Shown here: one piece after another, positions 1 through 8,348 of the stretch
How the letters are laid out: every line of letters starts with the position of its first letter
Position numbering within the stretch: the first letter of the stretch is position 1
Source: Zoogloea dura
GTDB taxonomy: Bacteria > Pseudomonadota > Gammaproteobacteria > Burkholderiales > Rhodocyclaceae
DNA length: 64,000 bases
Assembly: GCF_012927165.1 (NCBI RefSeq)
Contig: NZ_JABBGA010000001.1
Span: 1-64,000 of the forward strand
Reading direction: 5' to 3'
Translations under genes and position numbers: made by a program
Notes under the pieces: model-generated
What the model saw: only the letters and a program-made list of their open reading frames with translations
The model's database searches: none
Told to the model about the DNA's origin: nothing

Positions 1-118
1 GGTCGGAAAGGCCTCGCGCAAGCCAGCGCAGGGGAGCGCCGAAGCCGATGCTGCGGATACTCGGGAAGGGCAGACCTTCGGCGTTCCGGTCGTCCGATGG
101 GGATTCGTGCTGAGCCAT
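1..118 (-). CDS. DUF2189 family membrane protein (5' end only)
   Basis: Only the first 39 codons lie in the window; the gene runs off the left edge. The visible N-terminus reads MAQHESPSDDRNAEGLPFPS and continues into IRSIGFGAPLRWLARG. That 'I-R-x-I-x-x-x-x-P-x-x-W-L-x-x-G' opening is typical of DUF2189 integral membrane proteins, whose function is not established. A GGAG-type ribosome binding site lies just upstream of the ATG on the minus strand. The membrane segments expected for the family lie outside the window, so the family call rests on the N-terminal motif alone. Confidence 0.6.
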   Translation of the reverse strand, partial: MAQHESPSDDRNAEGLPFPSIRSIGFGAPLRWLARGLSD

Positions 119-222
119 GAGTTGTCTCCGTTATGGTTTTTTGGATGTAAATGGCTGGGAGCGGGAGGGGCGAGCCACCGTGCAGCAACGGTGGGCAGGC
201 CTGGAGAGGGCTGTGTGTCAGG

Positions 223-1053
223 TCATGGACGCTCCTGGAGAGAGGAGGCGAAAGCGCCGGCAAAGTTCCACAGGCCTTCGAGTACGGCGCCGGGCGCCTC
301 GGCCATCATGGCGTGGCCGGCGGCGGGGATGACGAGCTTGCGCAGCGGAGTTTCCTGCCCGAAGGCCTCAGCCAGCGGGGTGATGGCCTTGGGTGAGGTC
401 ATGCGGTCCTGGGCGGCGCTCAGCAGCAGGGTCGGGCAGCGTACCTTCGCGGCGGCTTCAAAGCCTCCGGCATAGGCGTTGCAGGCTGACATGTCGCGAT
501 GCAGCACGCCGAGGGCCTGGCGCTGCATCAGGCGTTCGTTGATGGCCGTGAGGTTCATGCCGGGGATGCTGCTGCTGCCAAGCTGGCTGCCCGGGGCGTA
601 AGACCACTGGTTGATCATGGCGTGGGCCTTGTCCCGGTTGGCGAGGGTGGCCTCAAGCAAGGGCGCAGCCACCGGCATCGGGGCGACGGAGCCGATCAGG
701 GCGAGCAGCGAAACCCTGGTGGGAAACCGTGCGGCGGTTTCGAGCGCCACCAGGGAGCCCATGCTGTGCCCCGCCAGCAGTGTCGGGCCGATGCCCGCAG
801 CCTCGAGGAGCAGGCCAACCCAGTCGGCCAGCTCGCCGATGGATTCCCGCTGCGGGCCTTCGGACTGGCCGTGACCGGGCAGGTCGGGCACCAGTACGTT
901 CCAGCCGTGGGTCGCGAAGTAGCGGCTTTGCAGGGTCCAGACACTGTGGTCGTGGCCGGCGCCGTGAATCAGGACAAGGGTGGGACGGCCGGGCTGGTTT
1001 GCGCGGCCGCCGGTATAGCAATAAACGGACTTGCCGGAGACAGTGAGTTTCAT
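223..1053 (-). CDS. alpha/beta-fold hydrolase
   Basis: 276-residue soluble alpha/beta hydrolase. The oxyanion-hole segment LIHGAGHDHSVW is near residues 28-39. The nucleophile elbow GHSMG is at 95-99 (Ser97). The acid is probably Asp216 in AQDRMTSP and the base His247 in AAGHAMM, so the triad looks complete. The substrate cannot be read from the sequence; carboxylesterases, haloalkane dehalogenase-like and C-C bond hydrolases share this layout. It starts 10 nt downstream of the end of the metY-like gene on the same strand, so the two are probably co-transcribed. A role linked to sulfur or homoserine-ester metabolism is possible but unproven. Confidence 0.85.
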   Translation of the reverse strand: MKLTVSGKSVYCYTGGRANQPGRPTLVLIHGAGHDHSVWTLQSRYFATHGWNVLVPDLPGHGQSEGPQRESIGELADWVGLLLEAAGIGPTLLAGHSMGSLVALETAARFPTRVSLLALIGSVAPMPVAAPLLEATLANRDKAHAMINQWSYAPGSQLGSSSIPGMNLTAINERLMQRQALGVLHRDMSACNAYAGGFEAAAKVRCPTLLLSAAQDRMTSPKAITPLAEAFGQETPLRKLVIPAAGHAMMAEAPGAVLEGLWNFAGAFASSLQERP

Positions 1054-1063
1054 CGTGGGGAGT

Positions 1064-2368
1064 TCAGGCGCAGGCTTTCTGGGCGGCGTACAGGCCCCGG
1101 TCCAGATCCTCGATCAGGTCGGTGGCGGTCTCGAGGCCGGTGGACAGGCGGACGGTGCCCTCCGTGATGCCTGCCGCGAGCAGGCTCTCGGCGGACATGC
1201 GGAAGTGGGTGGTGCTGGCCGGGTGGATGGCCAGGGACTTGGCGTCACCCACGTTGGCCAGGTGGGAGAACAGGCGCAGGCCTTCGATGAAGGTGCTGCC
1301 GGCCTTGCGCCCGCCCTTGAGGCTGAAGCTGAAGACGCCACCGCAGCCCCTGGGCAGCAGGCTCGCGGCCAGGGCCTTGTCCGGGTGGGTGTCCAGCTCG
1401 GGCCATGAGACGGATTCGACAAAGGGATGCTTCACCAGGTGCTCCACCAGGGCGCGGGCGTTGGCGACGTGGCGCTCCATGCGCAGGCCGAGGGTTTCCA
1501 TGCCCTGCAGGATCTGGAAGGCGTTCATCGGCGACAGGCAGGCGCCGAAATCGCGCAGGCCTTCACGGCGGGCACGCAGCAGGAAGGCGGCGATGGGCGA
1601 CTCCTCAGCGAAGTCCATGCCGTGGAAGCCTTCGTAGGGTTCGGTGAGGGTCGGGAAACGCCCCTCGCTGGCTTCCCAGTCGAAGTTGCCACCATCCACC
1701 AGCAGGCCGCCGATGGCGACACCGTGACCGCCCAGGTACTTGGTGGCGGAGTGCATGACGATGTTGGCACCCAGGTCGATGGGGCACTGCAGGATGGGGG
1801 TGACCAGAGTGGCATCCACCATCAGCGGCAGCCGCGCATCACGGGCGATCTGGGCCAGCGTCGGAATGTCGAGCACCTCGAGGCCCGGGTTGCCGATGGA
1901 CTCGCCGAACAGCAGGCGGGTGTTGGGGCGGATGGCTGCGCGCCAGGCGTCTGCGTCGCCGGCCGGCACGAAGGTGGTCTCGATGCCGAAACGCGGCAGG
2001 GTGTAGCCCAGCAGGTTGTGGGAGCCGCCATACAGGGAGCGCGAGGCGACGATATGCCCGCCGCTGCCCATCAGGGTGGTGATGGCCAGAGTCAGGGCCG
2101 CCTGGCCGCTGGCGCAGGCGATGGCGCCGACCCCGCCGTCGAGGGCAGCGATGCGTTCCTCCAGCACCGCGTTGGTGGGATTGGAAATGCGCGAATACAC
2201 ATGGCCGGCTCGTTCCTGGTTGAACAGGGCGGCGGCGTGATCACCACTCTCGAAGACGTAGCTGGTGGTGAAGTGGATCGGTGTTGCGCGGGAGCGATGG
2301 ACGGGATCGGGCGTCTGTCCGGCGTGCAGGGCGAGCGTGTCGGCCCCGGCGTTTCGGTGGATGGGCAT
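1064..2368 (-). CDS. metY: O-acetylhomoserine sulfhydrylase-like PLP enzyme (Cys/Met metabolism)
   Basis: 434 residues, the usual size of MetY-type O-acetylhomoserine aminocarboxypropyltransferases (cystathionine gamma-synthase superfamily is about 380-430). The N-terminus TLALHAGQTPDP and the motif YSRISNPTN near residue 59 are typical. The PLP-binding lysine is in SATKYLGGHG (Lys210), and the ring-nitrogen aspartate is Asp185 in VDATLVTP. Most relatives have D-N-T there, and this protein has D-A-T. The expected reaction joins sulfide to an activated homoserine to give homocysteine. O-succinylhomoserine use (MetZ-like) cannot be excluded. It lies 33 nt downstream of a DUF465 gene and 10 nt upstream of a hydrolase gene. 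No SAM or SAH riboswitch fits in the short upstream gap. Confidence 0.8.
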   Translation of the reverse strand: MPIHRNAGADTLALHAGQTPDPVHRSRATPIHFTTSYVFESGDHAAALFNQERAGHVYSRISNPTNAVLEERIAALDGGVGAIACASGQAALTLAITTLMGSGGHIVASRSLYGGSHNLLGYTLPRFGIETTFVPAGDADAWRAAIRPNTRLLFGESIGNPGLEVLDIPTLAQIARDARLPLMVDATLVTPILQCPIDLGANIVMHSATKYLGGHGVAIGGLLVDGGNFDWEASEGRFPTLTEPYEGFHGMDFAEESPIAAFLLRARREGLRDFGACLSPMNAFQILQGMETLGLRMERHVANARALVEHLVKHPFVESVSWPELDTHPDKALAASLLPRGCGGVFSFSLKGGRKAGSTFIEGLRLFSHLANVGDAKSLAIHPASTTHFRMSAESLLAAGITEGTVRLSTGLETATDLIEDLDRGLYAAQKACA

Positions 2369-2401
2369 GCAGTCGGGAGCGTCAGGGTGGGTTGAGGGGC
2401 A

Positions 2402-2626
2402 TCAGGCAGGCACATCCGGGTCGAGCAGCCGCTCGATCAGGGAGATGCGGTCTTTGAGAACCAGCTTGCGCTTCTTGAGGCGTCGCAGCAGGAGATCGTC
2501 GCCTGGCGGGGGAGCGATCGAAACCTGGGCGATGACGGCGTCGAGGTCCCGGTGCTCGGTCGTCAGCACGGCCAGGCGGGAGGCGAGGCTGGTAACGTCG
2601 GCATCGGGTTCTTTGCAGTCGTTCAT
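2402..2626 (-). CDS. DUF465 (YdcH-like) small protein
   Basis: 74-residue protein with the DUF465 pattern: EHRDLDAVI around residues 24-32, then a basic RRLKKRKLVLKDRI stretch at about 48-61. Family members are short two-helix proteins of unknown function, often 70-80 residues. An in-frame ATG at 2743 would add 39 residues with no family resemblance, so I prefer the start MNDCKEPD at 2626, although no strong ribosome binding site is visible there. It lies just upstream of the metY-like gene on the same strand. Confidence 0.75.
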   Translation of the reverse strand: MNDCKEPDADVTSLASRLAVLTTEHRDLDAVIAQVSIAPPPGDDLLLRRLKKRKLVLKDRISLIERLLDPDVPA

Positions 2627-2775
2627 GGCGTGGCGTGAAGGCTGATTTCGTTGAATCTTAGGCGCGGTGGATAGGAAATACAACGTTGCGGGGAACTTGA
2701 AGTACCCGGATGTGTTCCCATCTCCGGAAGCATCGATGCCCATTGAGGCACAACCCCGTGATCAGGAGGCCTGTC

Positions 2776-3009
2776 ATGAACGTGGTGCTGAACAACCCGG
2801 TTCTTTACGTGGTGGACTATCCGAGTGTCGATGCCGTCGAGGTCATCGACAAGCGCAGTGGCAAGGGTGCGCTTTTTCGCGACGAAGCCGCGCAGCGTTT
2901 TCGCACTGAATTGCGGGAGATGGCCAGTTCCGCAACCGAAATGGACGACTTTGGGACCTGGATCGATGACTACGGAACGTTGATGACCCAGCCCGCCGTG
3001 TATCACTGA
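2776..3009 (+). CDS. DUF3567 family protein
   Basis: 77-residue soluble protein. It opens MNVVLNNPVLYVVDYP, carries VEVIDKRSGKGALFRDEAAQRFR in the middle and ends in LMTQPAVYH. The family, common in betaproteobacteria, typically ends 'Y-x-x-L-M-T-Q-P-V-V-L-H' and has the E-[VI]-[VI]-D-K motif. Function is unknown. An AGGAGG ribosome binding site at 2764-2769 precedes the ATG by six bases, making this one of the best supported starts in the region. greB follows 86 bp downstream. Confidence 0.75.
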   Translation: MNVVLNNPVLYVVDYPSVDAVEVIDKRSGKGALFRDEAAQRFRTELREMASSATEMDDFGTWIDDYGTLMTQPAVYH

Positions 3010-3095
3010 GCGCTCCGCAGGGACTGCCTGGCTTGCCAGCGGGGCCATGGCAGTCCTACCATTCCCCTCCTTTTGGGTGATCCGGAGTTGTCAGG

Positions 3096-3653
3096 GTGAA
3101 CAAGGCTTTCGTCAAGGAGAACGACCAGGACGAGGACGACGAGGCGTCGCCCGGTGCCCCCAGTCTGCCGCCGGGGACACGCAACTATATGACCCGTCGG
3201 GGTTTCGAGACCCTCAAGGCGGAGCTCGATCAGCTGGTCAAGGATGAGCGCCCCCGGCTCGTCGAGACGGTGAGATGGGCCGCATCCAATGGTGACCGTT
3301 CCGAGAACGGCGACTACATCTACGGCAAGAAACGCCTGCGCGAGATCGATCGCCGCATCCGCTTCCTGATCAAGCGGCTGGAAAGCGCCACGGTGGTCAC
3401 CCCCTCCGAGCAGGAAAATACCGAGCAGGTCTTCTTCGGGGCGACCGTCACGGTGGTGTGCGATGCCGATGGCGGCGAGGATCAGACCTATCAGATCGTC
3501 GGAGTGGACGAGGCGAATGCCTCGGAAGGGCGGATCAGCTGGATCGCGCCCCTGTCCCGAGCCCTCTTGAAGGCCCGGGAGGGGGATGTGGTGCGATTCG
3601 CGAGCCCGGCCGGCATGCGCGAGATCGAGGTCGTCGAGATCCGCTACATCTAG
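3096..3653 (+). CDS. greB: transcription elongation factor GreB
   Basis: 185 residues from a GTG start. The family core begins MTRRGFETLKAELDQLVKDE (residue 32) and contains the conserved GDRSENGDYIYGKKRLREIDRRIRFL, which forms the tip of the coiled coil that enters the RNA polymerase secondary channel. The C-terminal FKBP-like domain ends EVVEIRYI. GreB stimulates transcript cleavage by backtracked polymerase. The first 31 residues are acidic (ENDQDEDDEASP). Similar acidic extensions are known in proteobacterial GreB and support the upstream GTG over the internal ATG at 3189. Confidence 0.93.
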   Translation: MNKAFVKENDQDEDDEASPGAPSLPPGTRNYMTRRGFETLKAELDQLVKDERPRLVETVRWAASNGDRSENGDYIYGKKRLREIDRRIRFLIKRLESATVVTPSEQENTEQVFFGATVTVVCDADGGEDQTYQIVGVDEANASEGRISWIAPLSRALLKAREGDVVRFASPAGMREIEVVEIRYI

Positions 3654-3669
3654 GCTGCACGCCCGTCGC

Positions 3670-3684
3670 GGGAGGTGGCCTCCC
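3670..3684. terminator. hairpin between convergent greB and kinase genes
   Basis: GGGAGG-TGG-CCTCCC, a perfect 6-bp stem in the 37-bp gap between the 3' ends of two convergent genes. No T-tract follows on either strand, so this is only a possible bidirectional transcription stop. Confidence 0.35.
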
Positions 3685-3690
3685 AGCGCT

Positions 3691-5511
3691 TCAGCCCTGC
3701 AGTTTCTCGCGGGGGCGGCGCACCAGCGCCGGGCTGCGCGGGAGGGTGAAGAACATGGTCGTGCCGGCCCCCGGCGACGACTCCGCCCATACCGTTCCGC
3801 CATGGCGCTCGATGATGCGCCGCACACTGGCAAGACCGATCCCCGATCCTTCGAAGCCTTCCCGCTTGTGCAATTGCTGGAAAGGCTGGAACAGCTTGTT
3901 GGCGTGCTCCATGTCGAAGCCAATCCCGTTGTCGGTCACGTAGAAGAGTTTTTCCGCGCCGTGCGGCCGCCCCCCCACGTGAATGATCGGCGGATGGCTG
4001 TCCCGGGTGAATTTCCAGGCATTGCCCAGTAGATTCTCCAGAGCGTTGCGGATCAGGGTGGGGTCGGCATCGGCCGTCAGGCCCGGTTCCACATGGGCCT
4101 GCACGTGCCGTCCCTGGTTCACTGCGGCCAGGTCGTCCAGGATGTCCTGGGCGATGGCGCTCACATCGGTCTGTTCGATGCGCAGGGTGTGGCGGGACAC
4201 GCTGGCCAGTTTCTGCAGCTCGTCGATCAGTTCGCCCATCCGAAGGCTGGCCTTGCGCAGGCGGGCGAGGTATTCGCGGCCGGTGTCGTCGATCTTCTGT
4301 CCGTAGTCTTCCTCCAGCGCATGGGAAAAGCCGTTGATGGCGCGCAGCGGTGCGCGCAGGTCGTGGGACACCGAGTAGCTGAAATTCAGCAGTTCCCGGT
4401 TGGAGTGCTCAAGCTCCTCGGTGCGCCGGCGGACCCGCTCTTCCAGCGAGGCATTGAGCTCGGCCAGGGTCTGGCGGTCGGCGTCGCGCCGCCGGGTGTC
4501 CTGGTGCAGCAGCAGGGCGAGGGCGGCGAGCAGGGTGGTCATGACGCCTGCCGCCGTGATGATCCGTTCGCGGTGCGCGTGGTAATCGGCGAGGGCGTCG
4601 GCGACCGGGCGGCTGGTGCTGACGATCAGTGGTCTGTCGGCGAGTCTCCGGTAGGCGGTGATCCGCTCTTCCGGACCGCCGGGAAGGGTGGCGGTGACGA
4701 TGCTGCTGCGTTGCCGGAGGTCGAGGCTGATGGCGGGTGATCCGGCCACGCTGCTGCCGATCAGCGCGTCGGCAGGCGGGTGGTGGATCAGCAGGCTTGC
4801 CCGGTTGACGTGGAGGATCATGATGGTGTCCTTCTGCGCCAGCTGGAGCTCCTTGTACACGCCCTCGAAATAAGGATGGCTGATGGCCGCCCCGGCGGTG
4901 CCCAGGTATTTTCCGGATGCGTCGAAGATCTGACGGGTCAACGGGGTGATCCAGCGGCCTGACAAGGGGCTCTTCAGCGGGCTTCCGATATCCACGCCTT
5001 CGCTCAGCTGATGGGGCATGGCCGGCGTGTGCAGGGCGCCTTCGCGGGGCTCGACGCCCTGCCTGTCGGGAGGGGACGAGTCCGCTGCCAGGCTGCCGTC
5101 TTCCCGTTCGACGAACAGGAATTCCGCTTCCGGCAGATTGGCGGCGCGCTGGCGGAGCAGGGACTGGAGGGCCGCTTCGCCCAGGCTGTCGATGCTGCCT
5201 TGCCGGGCCACCTGCGCGGCGATCTCGGAGACGGCTGCTTCCGTTTCGCCGAAGCAGCGGGCAACGTGCTCTTCCAGGACGCGGGTCAGGCTCAGCAGTT
5301 CGGAGTCGGCCCGACGCAGCGCCTGCTCCCGGTCATAGCGGATCAAGGACACGGAAACGATGATGATGATGCCGACGAGCAGCGCAAAGGCCGCCCAGAC
5401 CGCAATGCGCAGGCGACGCAGCGATGCGGCCTGGCGCGGAGGGGGATCGCCCGTCTCGCTCGTGGCATGCAGCGGGGCCGGGGGTGGAGCAGACAATCTG
5501 AAGCGTTCCAT
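3691..5511 (-). CDS. membrane sensor histidine kinase with periplasmic sensor domain
   Basis: 606 residues. A first membrane segment lies at about 36-57 (VWAAFALLVGIIIIVSVSLI) and a second at about 308-330. Between them is a periplasmic region of about 250 residues that looks like a PDC/Cache-type ligand sensor. The cytoplasmic part has a coiled coil, a HisKA domain with SHDLRAPLRAINGF (His near residue 380) and a HATPase_c domain with N-box ENLLGNAWKF, G1 DNGIGFD and G2 GSGIGLASV. All catalytic boxes appear intact. No response regulator gene is adjacent, so its partner is elsewhere. The ligand is unknown. Confidence 0.88.
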   Translation of the reverse strand: MERFRLSAPPPAPLHATSETGDPPPRQAASLRRLRIAVWAAFALLVGIIIIVSVSLIRYDREQALRRADSELLSLTRVLEEHVARCFGETEAAVSEIAAQVARQGSIDSLGEAALQSLLRQRAANLPEAEFLFVEREDGSLAADSSPPDRQGVEPREGALHTPAMPHQLSEGVDIGSPLKSPLSGRWITPLTRQIFDASGKYLGTAGAAISHPYFEGVYKELQLAQKDTIMILHVNRASLLIHHPPADALIGSSVAGSPAISLDLRQRSSIVTATLPGGPEERITAYRRLADRPLIVSTSRPVADALADYHAHRERIITAAGVMTTLLAALALLLHQDTRRRDADRQTLAELNASLEERVRRRTEELEHSNRELLNFSYSVSHDLRAPLRAINGFSHALEEDYGQKIDDTGREYLARLRKASLRMGELIDELQKLASVSRHTLRIEQTDVSAIAQDILDDLAAVNQGRHVQAHVEPGLTADADPTLIRNALENLLGNAWKFTRDSHPPIIHVGGRPHGAEKLFYVTDNGIGFDMEHANKLFQPFQQLHKREGFEGSGIGLASVRRIIERHGGTVWAESSPGAGTTMFFTLPRSPALVRRPREKLQG

Positions 5512-5541
5512 CAGTTGGAAGCGGGCATTGACCTTCGGGGG

Positions 5542-5569
5542 CTTGAAAGTGGTGGGGATGGACCCATAT
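5542..5569 (+). promoter_or_regulatory. predicted sigma-32 (RpoH) heat-shock promoter of htpG
   Basis: CTTGAAA at 5542-5548, a 14-bp spacer, then CCCATAT at 5563-5569. This closely matches the RpoH consensus CTTGAAA-N(13-17)-CCCCATNT. The predicted start near 5577 gives a leader of about 27 nt to the htpG ATG at 5604. Confidence 0.85.
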
Positions 5570-5603
5570 GTGGGACGTTAACGGTCCCCATGGAGCAAGC
5601 TTT

Positions 5604-7526
5604 ATGACTGTCGAGAAAATGTCGTCCGCGCAAACCATGAACTTCCAGGCGGAAGTGAAGCAGTTGCTGCATCTCATGATCCACTCGCTGTATTCGAACC
5701 GGGAGATCTTCCTGCGCGAGCTGGTCTCGAATGCTTCCGACGCCTGTGACAAGCTGCGCTTCGAGGCCCTGGAGAATGCCGGGCTGTTCGAGAGCGACAG
5801 CGAGCTCAAGATCCGGGTGGAACTGGACAAGGCCGCGCGCACGCTGACGATTTCCGACAACGGTATCGGCATGAACCGCGACGAGGTGGTGACCAACCTG
5901 GGCACCATCGCCAAGTCCGGCACCAAGGAGTTCTTCGGCAAGCTGACCGGCGACCAGAAGAAGGACGCCCACCTGATCGGCCAGTTCGGGGTCGGTTTCT
6001 ACTCGGCCTTCATCGTCGCCGACAAGGTCACGGTGCGCACCCGGCGTGCCGGCCTGGCCGCCGCTGACGGCGTGCGCTGGGAATGCGCGATGACCGGCGA
6101 CACCGCCGGCGAGTACACCGTCGAGGCGATCGACAAGGCCGACCGCGGCACCGAGATCACCCTGCACCTGCGGGAAGACCAGGACGACCTGCTGTCCAGC
6201 TGGAAGCTCCGCAGCATCATCCAGAAATACTCCGACCACATCCTGCAGCCCATCGTGATGAAGAAGGAGCAGTGGGACGAGGAGAAGAAGGAGCAGGTGG
6301 TCACCGACGAACTCGAAACGGTGAACAAGGCCAACGCCCTGTGGGCCCGCGCCAAGTCCGACATCAGCGACGAGGAATACACCGAGTTCTACAAGCACGT
6401 TGCCCACGACTACGAAGAGCCGCTGGCCTGGACCCACTCCAAGGTGGAAGGCCGCCACGAATACACCCAGCTCCTCTATGTGCCGGGCCATGCACCCTTC
6501 GACATGTGGGACCGCCAGGCCCGCCACGGGGTGAAGCTCTATGTGCGCCGTGTCTTCATCATGGACGACGCCGAGAAGCTGATGCCCCTCTACCTGCGCT
6601 TCGTGCGTGGCGTGGTGGATTCCAACGACCTGCCCCTCAACGTCTCCCGCGAGATCCTGCAGGAATCCAAGGACATCGACACCCTGCGTGCCGGCTGCAC
6701 CAAGAAGGTCCTGGGTCTGCTCGAGGATCTGGCCGAAAACAACAAGGACAAGTACACCACCTTCTGGAAGGAGTTCGGCCAGGTGCTGAAGGAAGGGGTG
6801 GGCGAAGACCATTCCAACAAGGACAAGATCGCCGGCCTGCTGCGCTTCGCCTCCACCCAGGCCGACACGGCCGAGGAAATCGTCTCCCTGGCCGATTACA
6901 TCGGCCGCATGAAGGAAGGCCAGGAGAAAATCTACTACGTCACCGCCGACACCTTCAACGCGGCCAGGAACAGCCCGCACCTCGAGATCTTCCGCAAGAA
7001 GGGCATCGAGGTGCTGCTGCTGTCCAACCGGGTCGATGAATGGGTGGTGGGCCATCTCACCGAGTTCGATGGCAAGCAGCTGGCCTCCGTGGCCAAGGGC
7101 GGCCTCGACCTCGGTGCGCTCGAGGACGAAGCCGAGAAGGCCGCTGTCGAGAAGGAAACCGGTGAGCTGAAGGATCTGCTCGACAAGATGAAAGCGAGCC
7201 TGGAAGGGCGCGTCAAGGAAGTGCGGGTCACCCATCGCCTGACCGACTCTCCTGCCTGCCTGGTGGCCGACGAGCACGACATGGGGATGAACCTGGCCCG
7301 CCTGATGAAGGCCGCCGGGCAGAACGCGCCCCTGTCCAAGCCCATCCTCGAGATCAACCCGAGCCACCCGGTGGTGCTGCGCCTCAAGTACGAGGATGCG
7401 CAGTTTGCCGACTGGGCCGCGGTGCTGTTCGACCAGGCCCTGCTGGCCGAAGGCGGCACCCTCGACGACCCGGCGAGCTTCGTGAAGCGCATCAACCAGC
7501 TCATGCTGGCGATGAACGGCGCCTGA
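5604..7526 (+). CDS. htpG: molecular chaperone HtpG (Hsp90)
   Basis: 640 residues, close to E. coli HtpG (624). The N-terminal GHKL ATPase domain shows [36 protein letters not shown] and [11 protein letters not shown]. The middle domain has the conserved RRVFIMDD and [12 protein letters not shown], and the C-terminal dimerisation domain follows. It is an ATP-dependent homodimeric cytosolic chaperone. The ATG at 5604 follows a GGAG at 5592-5595, whereas the in-frame ATG at 5568 lies inside the predicted sigma-32 promoter and is rejected. Transcription probably stops at the terminator at 7555. Confidence 0.97.
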   Translation: MTVEKMSSAQTMNFQAEVKQLLHLMIHSLYSNREIFLRELVSNASDACDKLRFEALENAGLFESDSELKIRVELDKAARTLTISDNGIGMNRDEVVTNLGTIAKSGTKEFFGKLTGDQKKDAHLIGQFGVGFYSAFIVADKVTVRTRRAGLAAADGVRWECAMTGDTAGEYTVEAIDKADRGTEITLHLREDQDDLLSSWKLRSIIQKYSDHILQPIVMKKEQWDEEKKEQVVTDELETVNKANALWARAKSDISDEEYTEFYKHVAHDYEEPLAWTHSKVEGRHEYTQLLYVPGHAPFDMWDRQARHGVKLYVRRVFIMDDAEKLMPLYLRFVRGVVDSNDLPLNVSREILQESKDIDTLRAGCTKKVLGLLEDLAENNKDKYTTFWKEFGQVLKEGVGEDHSNKDKIAGLLRFASTQADTAEEIVSLADYIGRMKEGQEKIYYVTADTFNAARNSPHLEIFRKKGIEVLLLSNRVDEWVVGHLTEFDGKQLASVAKGGLDLGALEDEAEKAAVEKETGELKDLLDKMKASLEGRVKEVRVTHRLTDSPACLVADEHDMGMNLARLMKAAGQNAPLSKPILEINPSHPVVLRLKYEDAQFADWAAVLFDQALLAEGGTLDDPASFVKRINQLMLAMNGA

Positions 7527-7554
7527 TCCTTCAGGCGGACCGCATCAAAGAGAA

Positions 7555-7579
7555 GGGGCGCCGGATGGCGCCCCTTTTT
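7555..7579 (+). terminator. Rho-independent terminator of htpG
   Basis: Perfect 8-bp stem GGGGCGCC/GGCGCCCC with GGAT loop, followed by five T residues at 7575-7579, 28 bp after the htpG stop. The convergent secreted-protein gene ends at 7598. Confidence 0.9.
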
Positions 7580-7597
7580 CATTGCAGGATCACAGGT

Positions 7598-8182
7598 TCA
7601 GCGCTGGTAGATCTGGTACGGATCCATCACCTTGGGCTGACGCAGTCCGCCGGTGGCGGGGTCGTAGAGCGAGGCCCGCTTCCTGGGCATCATCGAACTG
7701 GTGGCGGAACGATCCACGTAGCCGTCGGAGGCCGCCTTGAGGGTATTGGTCTGGCTGTTGAAGGCGGATTTGGGTTTGTTCTTGCCGGTGAGACGGCCCG
7801 TGGCGCCGCTGGATGCGGTGCCGGGCAGACGCTTCCCGATGGCGCTGGCCGAGTCGTTGCAGTTGCCGTACACATTGCCGCTGCGGCTGCGCAGGGAGCG
7901 CGTGTCGTTGAAGATCTGCACCTTGCCGGACGGGTCGCGGCGGGTGGTGCCGCTGTTTGTGCTGCGCGAGTTGCAGACTGTGCCGCTCGGGCCCTTGAGG
8001 TTTTCCGGACGTACGCCCCCTTGTCCCTCGCGATTGATGCCTCCGAAGGGCATGGCCTGCGGCGCCCCGGGGCCGATGGCCATGCCGCGGGGATCAGTGC
8101 CTGGACCGAGTGCCGAGGCCTGATGGCTCAGGAGCAGCAGGCAGGCGGAAACCAGGAAAAGCAGCGGGCGTTGGAATTTCAA
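7598..8182 (-). CDS. secreted protein of unknown function
   Basis: 194 residues from a TTG start. The N-terminus (L/M)KFQRPLLFLVSACLLLLS followed by HQASA is a classic Sec signal peptide with A-x-A cleavage near residue 24. The mature part is Ser/Thr/Gly/Arg/Asn-rich and low in complexity (SRSTNSGTTRRDPSGKVQIF, then NVYGNCNDSAS) and contains two cysteines. I recognise no domain. TTG at 8180-8182 is chosen because GGAG lies about eight bases upstream and it puts the signal peptide at the N-terminus. The ATG at 8287 would place 35 residues ahead of it and overlap the FNR-like box. Confidence 0.7.
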   Translation of the reverse strand: MKFQRPLLFLVSACLLLLSHQASALGPGTDPRGMAIGPGAPQAMPFGGINREGQGGVRPENLKGPSGTVCNSRSTNSGTTRRDPSGKVQIFNDTRSLRSRSGNVYGNCNDSASAIGKRLPGTASSGATGRLTGKNKPKSAFNSQTNTLKAASDGYVDRSATSSMMPRKRASLYDPATGGLRQPKVMDPYQIYQR

Positions 8183-8257
8183 CGGGATACTCCAGGGCGT
8201 GATGTTCAGCAAGGGGTGGAAGATACCGCAAACAAGCGTGTCTGACGATGCAATCCG

Positions 8258-8271
8258 TTGACCACGATCAA
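8258..8271 (+). promoter_or_regulatory. FNR/ANR-like box upstream of the ODP gene
   Basis: TTGACCACGATCAA matches TTGAT-N4-ATCAA at nine of ten arm positions. Two -10 candidates exist for the rightward gene: TAAAGT at 8312-8317, which puts the box near -59.5 (class I-like), and a poorer GCCATT at 8294, which puts it at -41.5. I found no convincing -10 in the leftward direction. Confidence 0.55.
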
Positions 8272-8348
8272 GGACAGTGGTTGTCATGTTTTCGCCATTT
8301 GGCGAGTCGGCTAAAGTAGCGGTCCGATTTCATTCCCGTGACACTCCC

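Noticed and set aside
2369..2401. SAM or SAH riboswitch before the metY-like gene
   Set aside because: Only 33 bp separate it from the preceding gene, too little for either riboswitch, and I see no such structure.
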